Shown here one piece after another: positions 1 through 8,166 of a stretch of 64,000 nt of DNA. Location of the stretch: contig CAKQTE010000083.1 of the NCBI GenBank assembly GCA_934276485.1, forward strand, positions 17,534 to 81,533, in the 5' to 3' direction. Numbering within the stretch: position 1 is the first letter of the stretch; every line of letters begins with the position of its first letter. The notes below the pieces were generated by a model. It worked only from the letters and a program-made list of their open reading frames with translations, searched no databases and was not told where the DNA came from. The translations under genes were made by a program, and so were the position numbers. This stretch comes from an uncultured Spirochaetales bacterium. Lineage in GTDB: Bacteria; Spirochaetota; Spirochaetia; Sphaerochaetales; Sphaerochaetaceae.

Positions 1-2
1 AG

Positions 3-1376
3 CTAATTATTTCAGAACTTCCATTGAAGGATAGTTACATACAAAAGATTACGGAACACACATGGAACTCCTTTACTCTCTCAATGTTCAGCAGAGAGGA
101 AAAGGCATGGCTATTCTATGTCGAGATCGGCTCAAATCATACAAGAGTCAACAGAACAGACCATATCAGGAAAAAAGCAAAGCAAGCTCAGCGTTTCACA
201 CAGTTCTTGCGTGCACATATCATTGGACGAAAAGTAACCGATGTCAAACAATATCCATTTGATAGAGCATTTGAGCTTACGCTAACCAATAGCGAAAACT
301 CAATAAAGATGATCGTTCGCTTATTTTCTGGCGCAAGTGCGAATGTCATTTTGACAGATATGGATTACAGGATTCTTGAAGCTCTATATAGACGAACAAA
401 GAGAGATGAAGTTGCAGGAAGCATACTTTGCATTGAAGAAAGAGATTCTGAAGGAGAGAGAAAGTTCTTAGTCCGTGAGCATCCTGATGACATTTCGTTC
501 AATGAATTCATAGACAGGGAAGAAAGCAAGGAAGGTCTTGAGGAGAAGAAAGATGAACTAGTAAAGAGACTGGAAGCCAAGAAAGATAAAGAAATAAAAG
601 AACTTGAAGATGCACTAGAGCGCACGAAAGCAAGGCTTCAAAGCACCTCTGGCTATGAAGAGCTAAAGAAATCTGCCGACTTACTATCTGCTTCCATATA
701 CCTAGTGAAGAAAGGCATGAGGTCAATTACTCTTGAGGATTGGGAGAACAACTCTAAGCTCACTCTTCCATTGGACCCAAGCTTGAGTCCAAACGAGAAC
801 CTTGAGCACTACTACACTAGATACAGGAAAGACAAGAAAAGTGCTGAGCTTGCGCTTGAACAAAGACAAAAACTTCAAGAAGAGATTGCGGAAAGAAAAG
901 CATATTGGGATGCTCTTATAAAAGAAGAAAACATCCAAAAAATGCAACAGCAAGCTCAAAAAGACAAAGATGAGGATGCTATCCAAAAACCAGGGCGTCC
1001 CGGACTATACATAAAATCAAATGGCTGGGATCTAATCGTAGGACGAAATGCAAAGGAAAACGACCAGATTCTAAGACAAGGTGCACGAGGATCAGACTTA
1101 TGGATGCATACAAGAGATTTCTCCGGGGGCTATGTCTTTATTAAAGCGATACGCAACAAAACAGTTCCACTTCCAGTACTTCTTGATGCAGCATCCCTTG
1201 CGATTCATTTTTCAAAAGCAAGAAAAAATGGCAAAGCTGATTTATACTACACAGAAGTAAAATACCTAAGAAGAATCAAAGGTGCAAAAACAGGATTGAT
1301 CATCCCGACGCAGGAAAAGAACCTGCAAGCTACCCTAGATGAAGAAAGAGTCTCAAGACTCTTGAAGGAAAGATAA
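3..1376 (+). CDS. NFACT-family protein (RqcH/FbpA-like), 5' end outside window
   Basis: The reading frame is open to the window edge, so the true start lies upstream; the TTG at 24 is internal. The N-terminal NFACT-N part is incomplete (motif LPLKDSYIQKI). A long charged coiled coil spans about residues 160-310. The C-terminal NFACT-R (DUF814) domain is intact, with GLYIKSNGWDLIVGRNAKEN and DLWMHTRDFSGGYV, the family equivalent of the DLWxHxxxxxGSHV signature. Bacterial relatives (RqcH) bind stalled 50S subunits with peptidyl-tRNA and add alanine tails in ribosome quality control. The stop TAA is directly followed by the ATG of the next gene, which suggests co-transcription. Family assignment is firm; the specific RqcH role is inferred. 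Confidence 0.88.
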   Translation, partial: LIISELPLKDSYIQKITEHTWNSFTLSMFSREEKAWLFYVEIGSNHTRVNRTDHIRKKAKQAQRFTQFLRAHIIGRKVTDVKQYPFDRAFELTLTNSENSIKMIVRLFSGASANVILTDMDYRILEALYRRTKRDEVAGSILCIEERDSEGERKFLVREHPDDISFNEFIDREESKEGLEEKKDELVKRLEAKKDKEIKELEDALERTKARLQSTSGYEELKKSADLLSASIYLVKKGMRSITLEDWENNSKLTLPLDPSLSPNENLEHYYTRYRKDKKSAELALEQRQKLQEEIAERKAYWDALIKEENIQKMQQQAQKDKDEDAIQKPGRPGLYIKSNGWDLIVGRNAKENDQILRQGARGSDLWMHTRDFSGGYVFIKAIRNKTVPLPVLLDAASLAIHFSKARKNGKADLYYTEVKYLRRIKGAKTGLIIPTQEKNLQATLDEERVSRLLKER

Positions 1377-2108
1377 ATGAGAGCGACATACCATAGTGAT
1401 ATATTCTTCCCAAGCGATAAAGACGAGCTATTGGCTTTAGCTTCCCCTCTTGATAAAAGAGAGGAAAAGAAAGCAATCATAGTTCCCCATCAGGACCTTA
1501 GACTTGCTGCAAAGGCATATCAAGAAGCATTTAGATACATTCCAAATAAAGCAAGGATCATCGCGCTACTCCCTCTTCATGGTGAAAAGCTTTTAAAGGA
1601 TGGGGATAATATCGTATTTGAACCTGAAGAGATGGAGATCGAAACTCCCATTGGCTCTCTTACTCTCGAAACACTAGATCTGAATAAAGCAGAGCATTAT
1701 GCTGAAGAAGAGTACTCTGCAGAGCTTATTATGCCATATGTTCAGACATCATGCCCAAACTCAAAACTAAGTATTGTGTTTACAAGTGTAAAAAATGCGG
1801 AAGAAAGCAAAAAACTTGCAAAACTCATAGACAAATGGAATGATGAAAACACATTCTTCATAATATCTTCAAATCTAACTGGTAGACTTAAGGATAAAGA
1901 GACATTAAATATAGAGAAGAATAAAGCCATAGAAGCACTCTCTAATGGCGAGAAGCTTCTCGATAGCTATAGGAAAGGACATATTTCAATATGTGCCTCT
2001 CCTATCATTGATGCCCTTTCGAGAGTCATCGATGGAAAATGGAAACTGATTGAAAGTGTGGAAGATGTCAGCACAGGACATGCTTCATTTTTTAAGGAAA
2101 CGAAATGA
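1377..2108 (+). CDS. Memo-like protein (AmmeMemoRadiSam system protein B family), degenerate
   Basis: The 243-residue protein has the order of landmarks typical of the Memo/AmmeB fold: IIVPHQDLRLAAKAY (family VPHAGYxxSG), LLPLHGE (family GPSHH), ETPIGSL (TPLG), EEYSAELIMPYVQ (EHSxExQLP) and SSNLTGR (SSDLSHY). The first His-bearing PH is kept, but the second His, the EH pair and the SSD/SH residues are changed, so any metal site is incomplete. The ATG starts on the base after the NFACT stop and the end overlaps the next gene by 4 bp (ATGA), giving a three-gene unit. The usual AMMECR1 and radical-SAM partners are not visible here. The fold call is likely; the activity is unknown. Confidence 0.6.
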   Translation: MRATYHSDIFFPSDKDELLALASPLDKREEKKAIIVPHQDLRLAAKAYQEAFRYIPNKARIIALLPLHGEKLLKDGDNIVFEPEEMEIETPIGSLTLETLDLNKAEHYAEEEYSAELIMPYVQTSCPNSKLSIVFTSVKNAEESKKLAKLIDKWNDENTFFIISSNLTGRLKDKETLNIEKNKAIEALSNGEKLLDSYRKGHISICASPIIDALSRVIDGKWKLIESVEDVSTGHASFFKETK

Positions 2109-3607
2109 AAGAAAGACGTGAGATAGTAAACGATGTTACTACAATCAACATCAATGGAGTCGAATACTCTGCCATTATCATAGGACCTGAAAAAAGCGGT
2201 GTACCAAAACATGTATTGCAAACAGAGAGAGAAGATGGAATCATAATTGATGGCAAAGAGATCACTCCTTTCCATTGGAAGGGAATTATCAAGGATGACA
2301 CATATCAATATGTTTATTTTGAGAAAGCTAACCTTGAGCCAATAGAAACCATTACAACATGTCACAGAAAGGATGCCTTGAATCTCATAAAGGAGATTGC
2401 ATATGGCATAGAGCAAAGCTCTGCAAAGTTCTTGGACAATGCAATTGGTGTCTTCCCTCTATATAGAATCTATATTCTCGATAAAACAAAGATTGTTCTT
2501 CTTCCTCCAGATATGGGCTCTATGTTGGAAATTGCAAGAATGGGAGAAAGACGAGAACAGGAAGCTAACTACCTAATAAAGAAGAATACAGAAAAAGGCT
2601 TCATCCTTATTCAGGAGCTAGCTGAATTGATGTATTGGGCTGCATCAGGTCGTCTTCCTTACGAGAGCAAGGATGTTAGAACCTGTGATTACACAGAAGT
2701 TCCTCTTGAGTGGTATGAGAAGAATCTCGATGAAAAAACAATGGGATTTATCAACTTTGTACTGCATGCAAAAGAGCGACAGATGCGAGATATCGCGGGC
2801 AACAGAAAATCTAGCGAAAACGTATCATGGTTTCTAAATAGAGTTGATGAACTAGAGTGGAATCTCGATAACAAAACCATAGACGAGAGAGAGAACGATA
2901 TCGAGAAGACAGAAAACACAGAAGAATTTGGTCAATATTTCGAGAAGATTCAAAAGAAAGCAAAGAAAAGAGACTTCTGGAGAGTCAAAGGTACATTGAT
3001 TCTTTCTGTTGCTGCAGTTGTTATCATAATGGGAACAATATTTGGTTCAATTCTCAAATCAAAGTTCGAAGCTCCATATACAAAGGATATGAATCAAGTA
3101 GAAATCATTGAGGATTTCTTCAAGAACATGAATGACTTGAATGCTGCTGATCTGACACACAATGGAATCAAGACAGATGCACCACAAACATCTGCTGTAA
3201 TGAACCTCTTTGTTACAAAACAAACCAGAACAGCTTATGAGATGAAGGACCCACATATAGATCTCGAAACATGGCTTGAAAATGGAAAGCCGGCAATTCC
3301 AGAAGCGAGCTTCATATATGGCGCTGACATAGAGTCTATAGAGCAAATCGATGACGACACATTCAGGGCAAGTGGCATTTGGTATGTGCCATATGCAGAG
3401 AGCGAGGAAGCTGAGATTACTCCTCCAGAAGGATACATAGTTGTTTATCTATATGAAGTGGATGAGGATTTCACATTTGAATATTCAAAACGCGGCTGGT
3501 GGACAGTTACAAACATCACACTGTCAAAGGAAAACCCTATTGGATACGAGCTTGTGGAAACGTATGCAGTGCAAAATGGAATACAGAAGGCACTAGGCGA
3601 GAAATAA
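2105..3607 (+). CDS. single-pass membrane protein with degenerate kinase-like cytoplasmic domain
   Basis: This 500-residue protein matches no family I can name with certainty. Residues 1-290 look cytoplasmic. IYILDKTKIVLLPPDMG followed about 50 residues later by FILIQELAELMYWAASGRLPYE resembles the catalytic-loop/DFG region and the LGVLLYELLTGRLPFE helix of Ser/Thr kinases, but no HRD Asp, DFG or lysine/P-loop motif is seen, so it would be a pseudokinase. A transmembrane helix follows (GTLILSVAAVVIIMGTIFGSI, about residues 297-317). The remaining 180 residues would be periplasmic and rich in acidic and aromatic residues. The start overlaps the Memo-like gene by 4 bp, and a terminator follows the stop. 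The kinase resemblance is by eye only. Confidence 0.55.
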   Translation: MKERREIVNDVTTININGVEYSAIIIGPEKSGVPKHVLQTEREDGIIIDGKEITPFHWKGIIKDDTYQYVYFEKANLEPIETITTCHRKDALNLIKEIAYGIEQSSAKFLDNAIGVFPLYRIYILDKTKIVLLPPDMGSMLEIARMGERREQEANYLIKKNTEKGFILIQELAELMYWAASGRLPYESKDVRTCDYTEVPLEWYEKNLDEKTMGFINFVLHAKERQMRDIAGNRKSSENVSWFLNRVDELEWNLDNKTIDERENDIEKTENTEEFGQYFEKIQKKAKKRDFWRVKGTLILSVAAVVIIMGTIFGSILKSKFEAPYTKDMNQVEIIEDFFKNMNDLNAADLTHNGIKTDAPQTSAVMNLFVTKQTRTAYEMKDPHIDLETWLENGKPAIPEASFIYGADIESIEQIDDDTFRASGIWYVPYAESEEAEITPPEGYIVVYLYEVDEDFTFEYSKRGWWTVTNITLSKENPIGYELVETYAVQNGIQKALGEK

Positions 3608-3622
3608 AGGCAAACAATCTAG

Positions 3623-3654
3623 AGGAGATAGCGCAAGGCTGTCTCCTATTTTTA
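3623..3654 (+). terminator. rho-independent terminator after the 0.1-3.6 kb operon
   Basis: A 10-bp stem (AGGAGATAGC / GCTGTCTCCT, one U-G wobble) with a 5-base loop is followed by ATTTTTAT. It ends the plus-strand NFACT-Memo-pseudokinase unit and reaches the stop codon of convergent miaA. Confidence 0.8.
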
Positions 3655-4605
3655 TCGCGAAAGAAAGCTATCGACAAGGCCTTTGATGGTATCTACATCC
3701 TCAGGAGAGACGAAATTAGCATCAGGGAACGATCGAAAGAATGTCATCTGTCTCTTTGCATATTTTCTGGAATTCAAAGCAATCTCTTTCTTGATGGCGT
3801 CCATGTTCATCTCACCGCTCTCGCGAGCAAGAAAGAACTCTTGGTATCCTATGCCTTGCATTCCTGGCCACGAAGAAGTAGCCCCGCGCCTAATTAAGGC
3901 CTTTATCTCATCATAAAGCCCCATAGAGAACATTATATCGACTCTCTTGTCGATTCTATCGTCAAGAATCTTCTTGTCTCTTGTAAGAGCTAGAATAAGA
4001 ATATCGATATCATCACGCATCTCATCTCCAAGCACAAATGATGATAAAGGCTTCCCTGTCTGATAATAAACCTCTAACGCTCTAGAGACTCTGTAAACGT
4101 CGTTTATGTTGATTCTTGATGCAGATGTAGAATCTACACGCATTAACTCAGAATAAGCCCATTCTACCCCATTTTGCTCAATTAGAGCCTTTACGCGCTC
4201 ACGAATAGACATATCAGATGCTGGAGTCTGGGCTCTACCATATACAAATTGCTTGAAATAATATGCAGTTCCACCTGTGAGCAATGGAATATTGCCCCTT
4301 TCATTTATTTGATATACAAGAGACTCTGCATCACGCAAAAAATCCCCAACAGTATATTGCTGATGGGGATCCCTGATATCCACCAAATGGTGAGGTATCT
4401 TATCCTGCAGCTCTTTTTCTGGCTTTGCTGACCCAATATCCAATCCTCGATAAACCTGGACTGAATCGGAGTTGATTATTTCAAATCCTTCCGAAAAAAG
4501 AGCTTCAGTAAGAGCAGTCTTTCCAACTGCAGTCGGTCCAAATAGGACTATTGCTTTAGGCTTAGTCTTCACCCTCTGTATACTCGATTTCATTGTTAAG
4601 AGCAC
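3652..4605 (-). CDS. miaA: tRNA dimethylallyltransferase
   Basis: MiaA transfers a dimethylallyl group to N6 of A37 in tRNAs reading UNN codons. The P-loop FGPTAVGKT lies near residue 22, followed by INSDSVQVYRGLDIGSAKP, HHLVDIRDP, LLTGGTAYYFKQ, YRVSRALEVYYQTG, GIGYQEF and SRKYAKRQMTFFR, all in the family order and at normal length. The long version starts at GTG 4605; ATG 4593 or GTG 4572 are equally possible, since none has a good Shine-Dalgarno and the conserved part begins at KPKAIVLFG. The start overlaps the end of rpoZ, so the gene is the last of the minus-strand housekeeping run. Confidence 0.95.
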   Translation of the reverse strand: MLLTMKSSIQRVKTKPKAIVLFGPTAVGKTALTEALFSEGFEIINSDSVQVYRGLDIGSAKPEKELQDKIPHHLVDIRDPHQQYTVGDFLRDAESLVYQINERGNIPLLTGGTAYYFKQFVYGRAQTPASDMSIRERVKALIEQNGVEWAYSELMRVDSTSASRININDVYRVSRALEVYYQTGKPLSSFVLGDEMRDDIDILILALTRDKKILDDRIDKRVDIMFSMGLYDEIKALIRRGATSSWPGMQGIGYQEFFLARESGEMNMDAIKKEIALNSRKYAKRQMTFFRSFPDANFVSPEDVDTIKGLVDSFLSR

Positions 4606-4759
4606 GCTCTAGGACAACAGAAACAACCTTTTCACCCTTCTTCTCGATATCCTTTCTCATATCTGTTGAGGAATAGATATTTGCTTCTTTAATGGCAACA
4701 CAGGTCATCTCATAGACATTTGATTCATTATCAATAAGTGTATTAAGTGGAATGCTCAT
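4562..4759 (-). CDS. rpoZ: RNA polymerase omega subunit, spirochaete type
   Basis: The 65-residue protein begins MSIPLNTLIDNESNVYEMTC and ends in an acidic tail. It matches the short spirochaetal omega (PLExLIDYKGNxYExTCAAIKRA...GKVVSxAIxxVL...VEY). Omega promotes assembly and stability of core RNA polymerase. An AAGGAGATAT ribosome site precedes the ATG. The gene sits between the cytidylate kinase-like gene and miaA and overlaps the N-terminus of miaA in another frame. Confidence 0.85.
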   Translation of the reverse strand: MSIPLNTLIDNESNVYEMTCVAIKEANIYSSTDMRKDIEKKGEKVVSVVLERALNNEIEYTEGED

Positions 4760-4821
4760 TATATCTCCTTACCTTCACAACTTATATATCATACTCAAAA
4801 GAAGGCGACGCCTTCAAGTAT

Positions 4822-5343
4822 CTATTTAAGTGTTTTGACTTTATCTAGAATGATTTTAACTATTTCATCAGGTGTTTTGTCATCTGTTGATATAATCAAA
4901 TCGGCAACATCCTCTGCTTTGGTGTTGTCGATACCATAGATAGTCTTATATCTATTAGTATCGTTGTTATCTCTATTTACAGTCTGATTGTATCTCTCTT
5001 CAAATGTGCCACCTTCGCGCTTTAGGATTCTGTTAGCACGAGTTTCAGCACTTGCAGTCAGATAGACTTTCAAATCAGCATCCTTAAGCATCCATATAGC
5101 CAAGCGGGAGCCTAGAATACAATTATCTTCATTCATTGCCATCTCTACCTGACGTCTATCTAGTTCCCTGTCGATCTCATAATCATCTTCAGCCATCTTA
5201 CAGAAGGTCCAGAAATCAACACCGCGCTCCTCTGCCATTTGACGGAATGTGAAGTTAATCATAGGGCAGTTAAGTGCCTTAGATACCATTGTAGTGATAG
5301 TTGTATTACCACAACCAGATTTTGATGAAATTGCAATTCTCAC
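4822..5343 (-). CDS. cytidylate kinase-like P-loop kinase
   Basis: The P-loop is the unusual SSKSGCGNTT (about residues 6-15), where a GNT replaces the normal GKT; this form occurs in the (d)CMP kinase-like family. Further landmarks are FRQMAEERGVDFWTF, DYEIDRELDRRQVEMA, CILGSRLAIWML (family VIxGR), VYLTASAETRANRI and YNQTVNRDNNDTNRY. The 173-residue length is short for CMP kinase and fits the AAA_33/cytidylate kinase-like group. The start is GTG at 5343, overlapping the TGA of yicC. The substrate is not certain; a nucleoside monophosphate is likely. Confidence 0.8.
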   Translation of the reverse strand: MRIAISSKSGCGNTTITTMVSKALNCPMINFTFRQMAEERGVDFWTFCKMAEDDYEIDRELDRRQVEMAMNEDNCILGSRLAIWMLKDADLKVYLTASAETRANRILKREGGTFEERYNQTVNRDNNDTNRYKTIYGIDNTKAEDVADLIISTDDKTPDEIVKIILDKVKTLK

Positions 5344-6203
5344 TCTATGTTCCTTATCTGTTCTCTTATATTCTCTAGGTTATCCTTCATCTTTACAACT
5401 TGGAGATTGATCTCAGCAAGCTGGGACTTGGATGCAGTTGTATTGCACTCCCTGTTCATCTCTTGGCACAAGAAATCCAATTGTTTTCCAACTGGTTCCT
5501 CTAGCGAAAGTAGTCTGAAATACTCCTTTATATGTGTCTTTAATCTAGACATCTCCTCGTTTATTGAGTATTTGACAAGCAAAGCAGCAACTTCTGTCAT
5601 GAACCTTGGATCATCCTTGCCCTTCTCGCCTGTAAGCTCTTCATATTTCTGGAATAGAGTATTTTTAAGGAATTCTTCCAACTCTCCACTCTTTGATTCA
5701 ACATAGTTAACAGCTTCCTCAAAGTTCTTGCCAAGACGAATCAAATCTTCCTCTGTTCCTTTTCCGTCAGATAGCTTTGATGCCTCAAATTGAGCCAAAG
5801 CATCCTTTAGAGCACTTTCAACACCAAGCTTGTAGAACTCCTGGTCTTGGAAAGATGATGAGACGATCAAGCCTTCAAGATTTGCATAATCAGAAAAGGA
5901 TGGCTTGAGTCCTGTTTGCTTGGAAACATCTTCAAACACTCTCTTGTATTCTTCCAAAAGAACTTCATCATAGCTAAGAGTTGTTCTTGATTGAAGAACC
6001 TTAAGACGCATTGAAAAGTCCACATGTCCACGCTTAGCAATCTTCTTGATCTCTTCATCCACATAGTTTTCATAAGATGAAAGAAGTGGATTGATATTAT
6101 GGAATATCTCCAAATATCGATTGTTATAGCTCTTTAGTTCAATCTCCAGAGCATAATCATCACATTTATATTGGCCAAAGCCATATCCTGTCATTGATTT
6201 CAT
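5340..6203 (-). CDS. yicC: YicC/YloC-family endoribonuclease
   Basis: The 287-residue protein starts MKSMTGYGFGQY, the hallmark N-terminus of YicC-like proteins, and ends with GKQLDFLCQEMNRECNTTASKS and KMKDNLENIREQIRNIE, the conserved DUF1732 C-terminal signature (the family form is KxELEKIREQVxNIE). Characterised members are endoribonucleases that affect small RNA stability. The gene lies 6 bp downstream of the small hypothetical gene and overlaps the kinase gene by 4 bp, in an order similar to other bacteria, where yicC sits next to a nucleotide kinase and rpoZ. Confidence 0.93.
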   Translation of the reverse strand: MKSMTGYGFGQYKCDDYALEIELKSYNNRYLEIFHNINPLLSSYENYVDEEIKKIAKRGHVDFSMRLKVLQSRTTLSYDEVLLEEYKRVFEDVSKQTGLKPSFSDYANLEGLIVSSSFQDQEFYKLGVESALKDALAQFEASKLSDGKGTEEDLIRLGKNFEEAVNYVESKSGELEEFLKNTLFQKYEELTGEKGKDDPRFMTEVAALLVKYSINEEMSRLKTHIKEYFRLLSLEEPVGKQLDFLCQEMNRECNTTASKSQLAEINLQVVKMKDNLENIREQIRNIE

Positions 6204-6209
6204 AAGTAC

Positions 6210-6632
6210 TCACCTAGCAATTATCGTAAGACAATGCTTACCTTCTGCCAAGAGCTTTTCTGCTAGCGTCCTGATCTCGGCACTATCTGAAAGGCAAATA
6301 GAACCAGATAGAGCTTTTGGAAGCGGAGAGAATATCTGGGCATCCAAAAGTCTGAGAAATTGCTTTAAAGCCTTATTTTTATTACTTGAGACAATGATTA
6401 CATAGGAAGAAGAGGACAACGCCCGAACCCAAGCGCGAGGATTATTAACAACATCCTCTCCAGGATAAAGAATGACAATATCTCCTTGCCTATCCTTCAA
6501 TAGCGATGAAACCTCATCGGAATTGGCACAAGGGAAAACATCTCCCACTGCAAAAGAAAACGAGGATGCAGAATAATGCATCCTCTCTTCTCTTGGCATA
6601 GTAGTTTTTCTTCTATTACCAAAAAACTTCAT
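6210..6632 (-). CDS. hypothetical protein between small zinc protein and yicC
   Basis: I do not recognise this 140-residue protein. It has a basic start (MKFFGNRRKTTMPREER), no signal peptide or membrane helix, and alternating hydrophobic strands (DIVILYPGE, SYVIIVSSN, HCLTIIAR) that suggest a small alpha/beta fold. The start is 11 bp after the stop of the zinc-ribbon gene and the end is 6 bp before yicC, so it is co-transcribed with housekeeping genes. Confidence 0.6.
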   Translation of the reverse strand: MKFFGNRRKTTMPREERMHYSASSFSFAVGDVFPCANSDEVSSLLKDRQGDIVILYPGEDVVNNPRAWVRALSSSSYVIIVSSNKNKALKQFLRLLDAQIFSPLPKALSGSICLSDSAEIRTLAEKLLAEGKHCLTIIAR

Positions 6633-6643
6633 AACTCAAGCTC

Positions 6644-6808
6644 TTACTTTGAAAGCTTTGCGTTACACTCTTTGCAGATCTTTACCTTAGCGCCGTCAAC
6701 TTCTTTCTCGTAAAGGCACTTGATTGCTTCTCTCTTGCAAACTGGGCACTGAGCTCTACCATTGTTGAACTGATCTCTGATACCTGTTCCTCTATGTGCT
6801 TTGGACAT
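6644..6808 (-). CDS. 54-residue Cys4 zinc-ribbon protein
   Basis: This short gene reads MSKAHRGTGIRDQFNNGRAQ, then CPVC at residues 21-24 and CKEC at 45-48, the spacing of a zinc ribbon. An AAGGAG ribosome site sits 7 bases before the ATG at 6808. A small protein of this type (MSKAHRGxGIRD) recurs in spirochaetes as I recall, with no assigned function. The basic start and zinc ribbon suggest RNA or ribosome binding, but that is inference. It is the first gene after the promoter at 6842-6870. Confidence 0.85.
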   Translation of the reverse strand: MSKAHRGTGIRDQFNNGRAQCPVCKREAIKCLYEKEVDGAKVKICKECNAKLSK

Positions 6809-6841
6809 GATTTTCTCCTTATAATGAATTGACTGTTGAAA

Positions 6842-6870
6842 ATGTTACCCTAAGAGCGGGAAACGGTCAA
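6842..6870 (-). promoter_or_regulatory. sigma-70-type promoter before the small zinc protein
   Basis: On the minus strand TTGACC and TAACAT are separated by 17 bp, with the start codon 34 bp beyond the -10. It allows the zinc protein-yicC-rpoZ-miaA part to be expressed apart from the mtn genes upstream. Confidence 0.55.
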
Positions 6871-6879
6871 TAGAATTGG

Positions 6880-7470
6880 TTATTTCTTGGTAGCAAGAAG
6901 TGATACGACATGAGCTATATCCTCATTGTCATCAGCTTCGATTGCTTTTATGTCAAAACCGATAAGGGAAAGAGCATTGATCACATCATCTGCCATGTAA
7001 TATTTCATATATACCTCTTCATCCATTGAATACCATGATGGATAAAGATTCTTCTCCATTGCAGTCAATCCAACTGCATCTGGAAATGATAGATACAAAA
7101 CTCCACCTGTAGAAAGTAAGTCATATAGATTAAAGAGGTATGGCGTCAATTCTCGAGTATTCAAGCTTTGAATCTGCAATACAGAAACAGCAAGATCGAA
7201 GTTTTCCTTTCCTATATAGCTAGCAAATGGAGCTTTTACTATCTCCAGGCTAGGACACTCACTCTTTCCATCTTCCAGATAATCCTCTCTTTCGTCCACT
7301 GCAATGATTTCGGCTCCTTTGCAAAGTGTGTTATATACACCAGAGAGCATCGTGGATGCACCTCCTGAGAGAAGAATCCTTCCTATATTGTCCTTCAATG
7401 ATAAAGCGTCAACTGAATATCGAAAGAGCTTTGAATTCTCTTCCATCCATAAACCTAATGCACTATTCAT
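6880..7470 (-). CDS. class I SAM-dependent methyltransferase-like protein
   Basis: The 196-residue protein has a Rossmann-type order: GRILLSGGASTMLSG (motif I region), EIIAVDERED (acidic end of strand 2), FDLAVSVLQIQSLN (motif IV) and LLSTGGVLYLSFPD (post-IV LxPGGxLxxS). The glycine-rich loop is weak (LSGGAST instead of GxGxG). The substrate cannot be read from sequence. It follows the mtnP-like gene by 9 bp, so it may share a transcript with the methylthioadenosine salvage pair, which fits the use of S-adenosylmethionine. Confidence 0.65.
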   Translation of the reverse strand: MNSALGLWMEENSKLFRYSVDALSLKDNIGRILLSGGASTMLSGVYNTLCKGAEIIAVDEREDYLEDGKSECPSLEIVKAPFASYIGKENFDLAVSVLQIQSLNTRELTPYLFNLYDLLSTGGVLYLSFPDAVGLTAMEKNLYPSWYSMDEEVYMKYYMADDVINALSLIGFDIKAIEADDNEDIAHVVSLLATKK

Positions 7471-7479
7471 ATTCCACCT

Positions 7480-8166
7480 CTATAGTAGCACTTCTCTTGC
7501 GATCTCAACCAAGTGAGATGTCAAACGATCAATATCATCATCGCTAACAAACGAAACAGATTCATTCACGCCGGAAGCCCAATTTATTGAATAAGCAATG
7601 GATGCATTCCTGATTCCAGCTTCCGCAAGGAGCACAGCTTCCTTTGCAAGCGTCATTCCTACAATATCAGCCCCCATAGCTCTATATGCTCTGATTTCGG
7701 CCTTTGTCTCAAGCCTTGGGCCTGATGTTGTTATATAAACAAGAGGATCTTTTACAGAATCCTTCTCAAGAAGCTTATCGCATAGAGTTCTATCGAAAGG
7801 TGATGACATATCTATATGCTTAACGCCTTTCTCCCCACCTGTGAAGAATGTTTCAGCCTTCCCTGACACGTCAATAAAATCATCTACAACGCCCCACTCT
7901 AATGGCTTAAGGCGATCTGAGATCGAACCAACTGCATATATTGAAACGACTCTCTCAACACCAAGATCTTTCAAAAGAGCAATATTTGCCTTGTAGTTGA
8001 TCAAGTGTGGAGGAACTGAGTGTCCTACAGAGTGTCGTGGAAGATAAACAACTCCATTATGCTCTGAATATGTTACTGTTCCATATTCATTTGTAACTGT
8101 CTTTGTAGATGCTTTGAAAGCATTTGTCTGATCGACTCCAGTACCACCTAATACTGCAACTCTCAT
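7480..8166 (-). CDS. mtnP: S-methyl-5'-thioadenosine phosphorylase/purine nucleoside phosphorylase family
   Basis: The protein shows GGTGV at the start, the phosphate-site motif YLPRHSVGHSVPPHLINYKANI (family RHGxxHxxxPxxINYRANI), VSIYAVGSI (SxxAVGS), YITTSGPRLETKAEIRAYRAMGADIVGMTLAKEAVLLAEAGI (family GPRFETxAE...GADxVGMTxxPEAxLAREL) and INWASG. It splits methylthioadenosine with phosphate into adenine and methylthioribose-1-phosphate. At 228 residues it is somewhat short for the family. The ATG overlaps the end of the mtnA-like gene (ATGA), linking two successive salvage steps. Confidence 0.85.
   Translation of the reverse strand: MRVAVLGGTGVDQTNAFKASTKTVTNEYGTVTYSEHNGVVYLPRHSVGHSVPPHLINYKANIALLKDLGVERVVSIYAVGSISDRLKPLEWGVVDDFIDVSGKAETFFTGGEKGVKHIDMSSPFDRTLCDKLLEKDSVKDPLVYITTSGPRLETKAEIRAYRAMGADIVGMTLAKEAVLLAEAGIRNASIAYSINWASGVNESVSFVSDDDIDRLTSHLVEIAREVLL

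Noticed and set aside
3499..3897. Plus-strand frame of 132 codons overlapping the end of the pseudokinase-like gene and miaA
   Set aside because: Shadow of two real genes on both strands and crosses a terminator.
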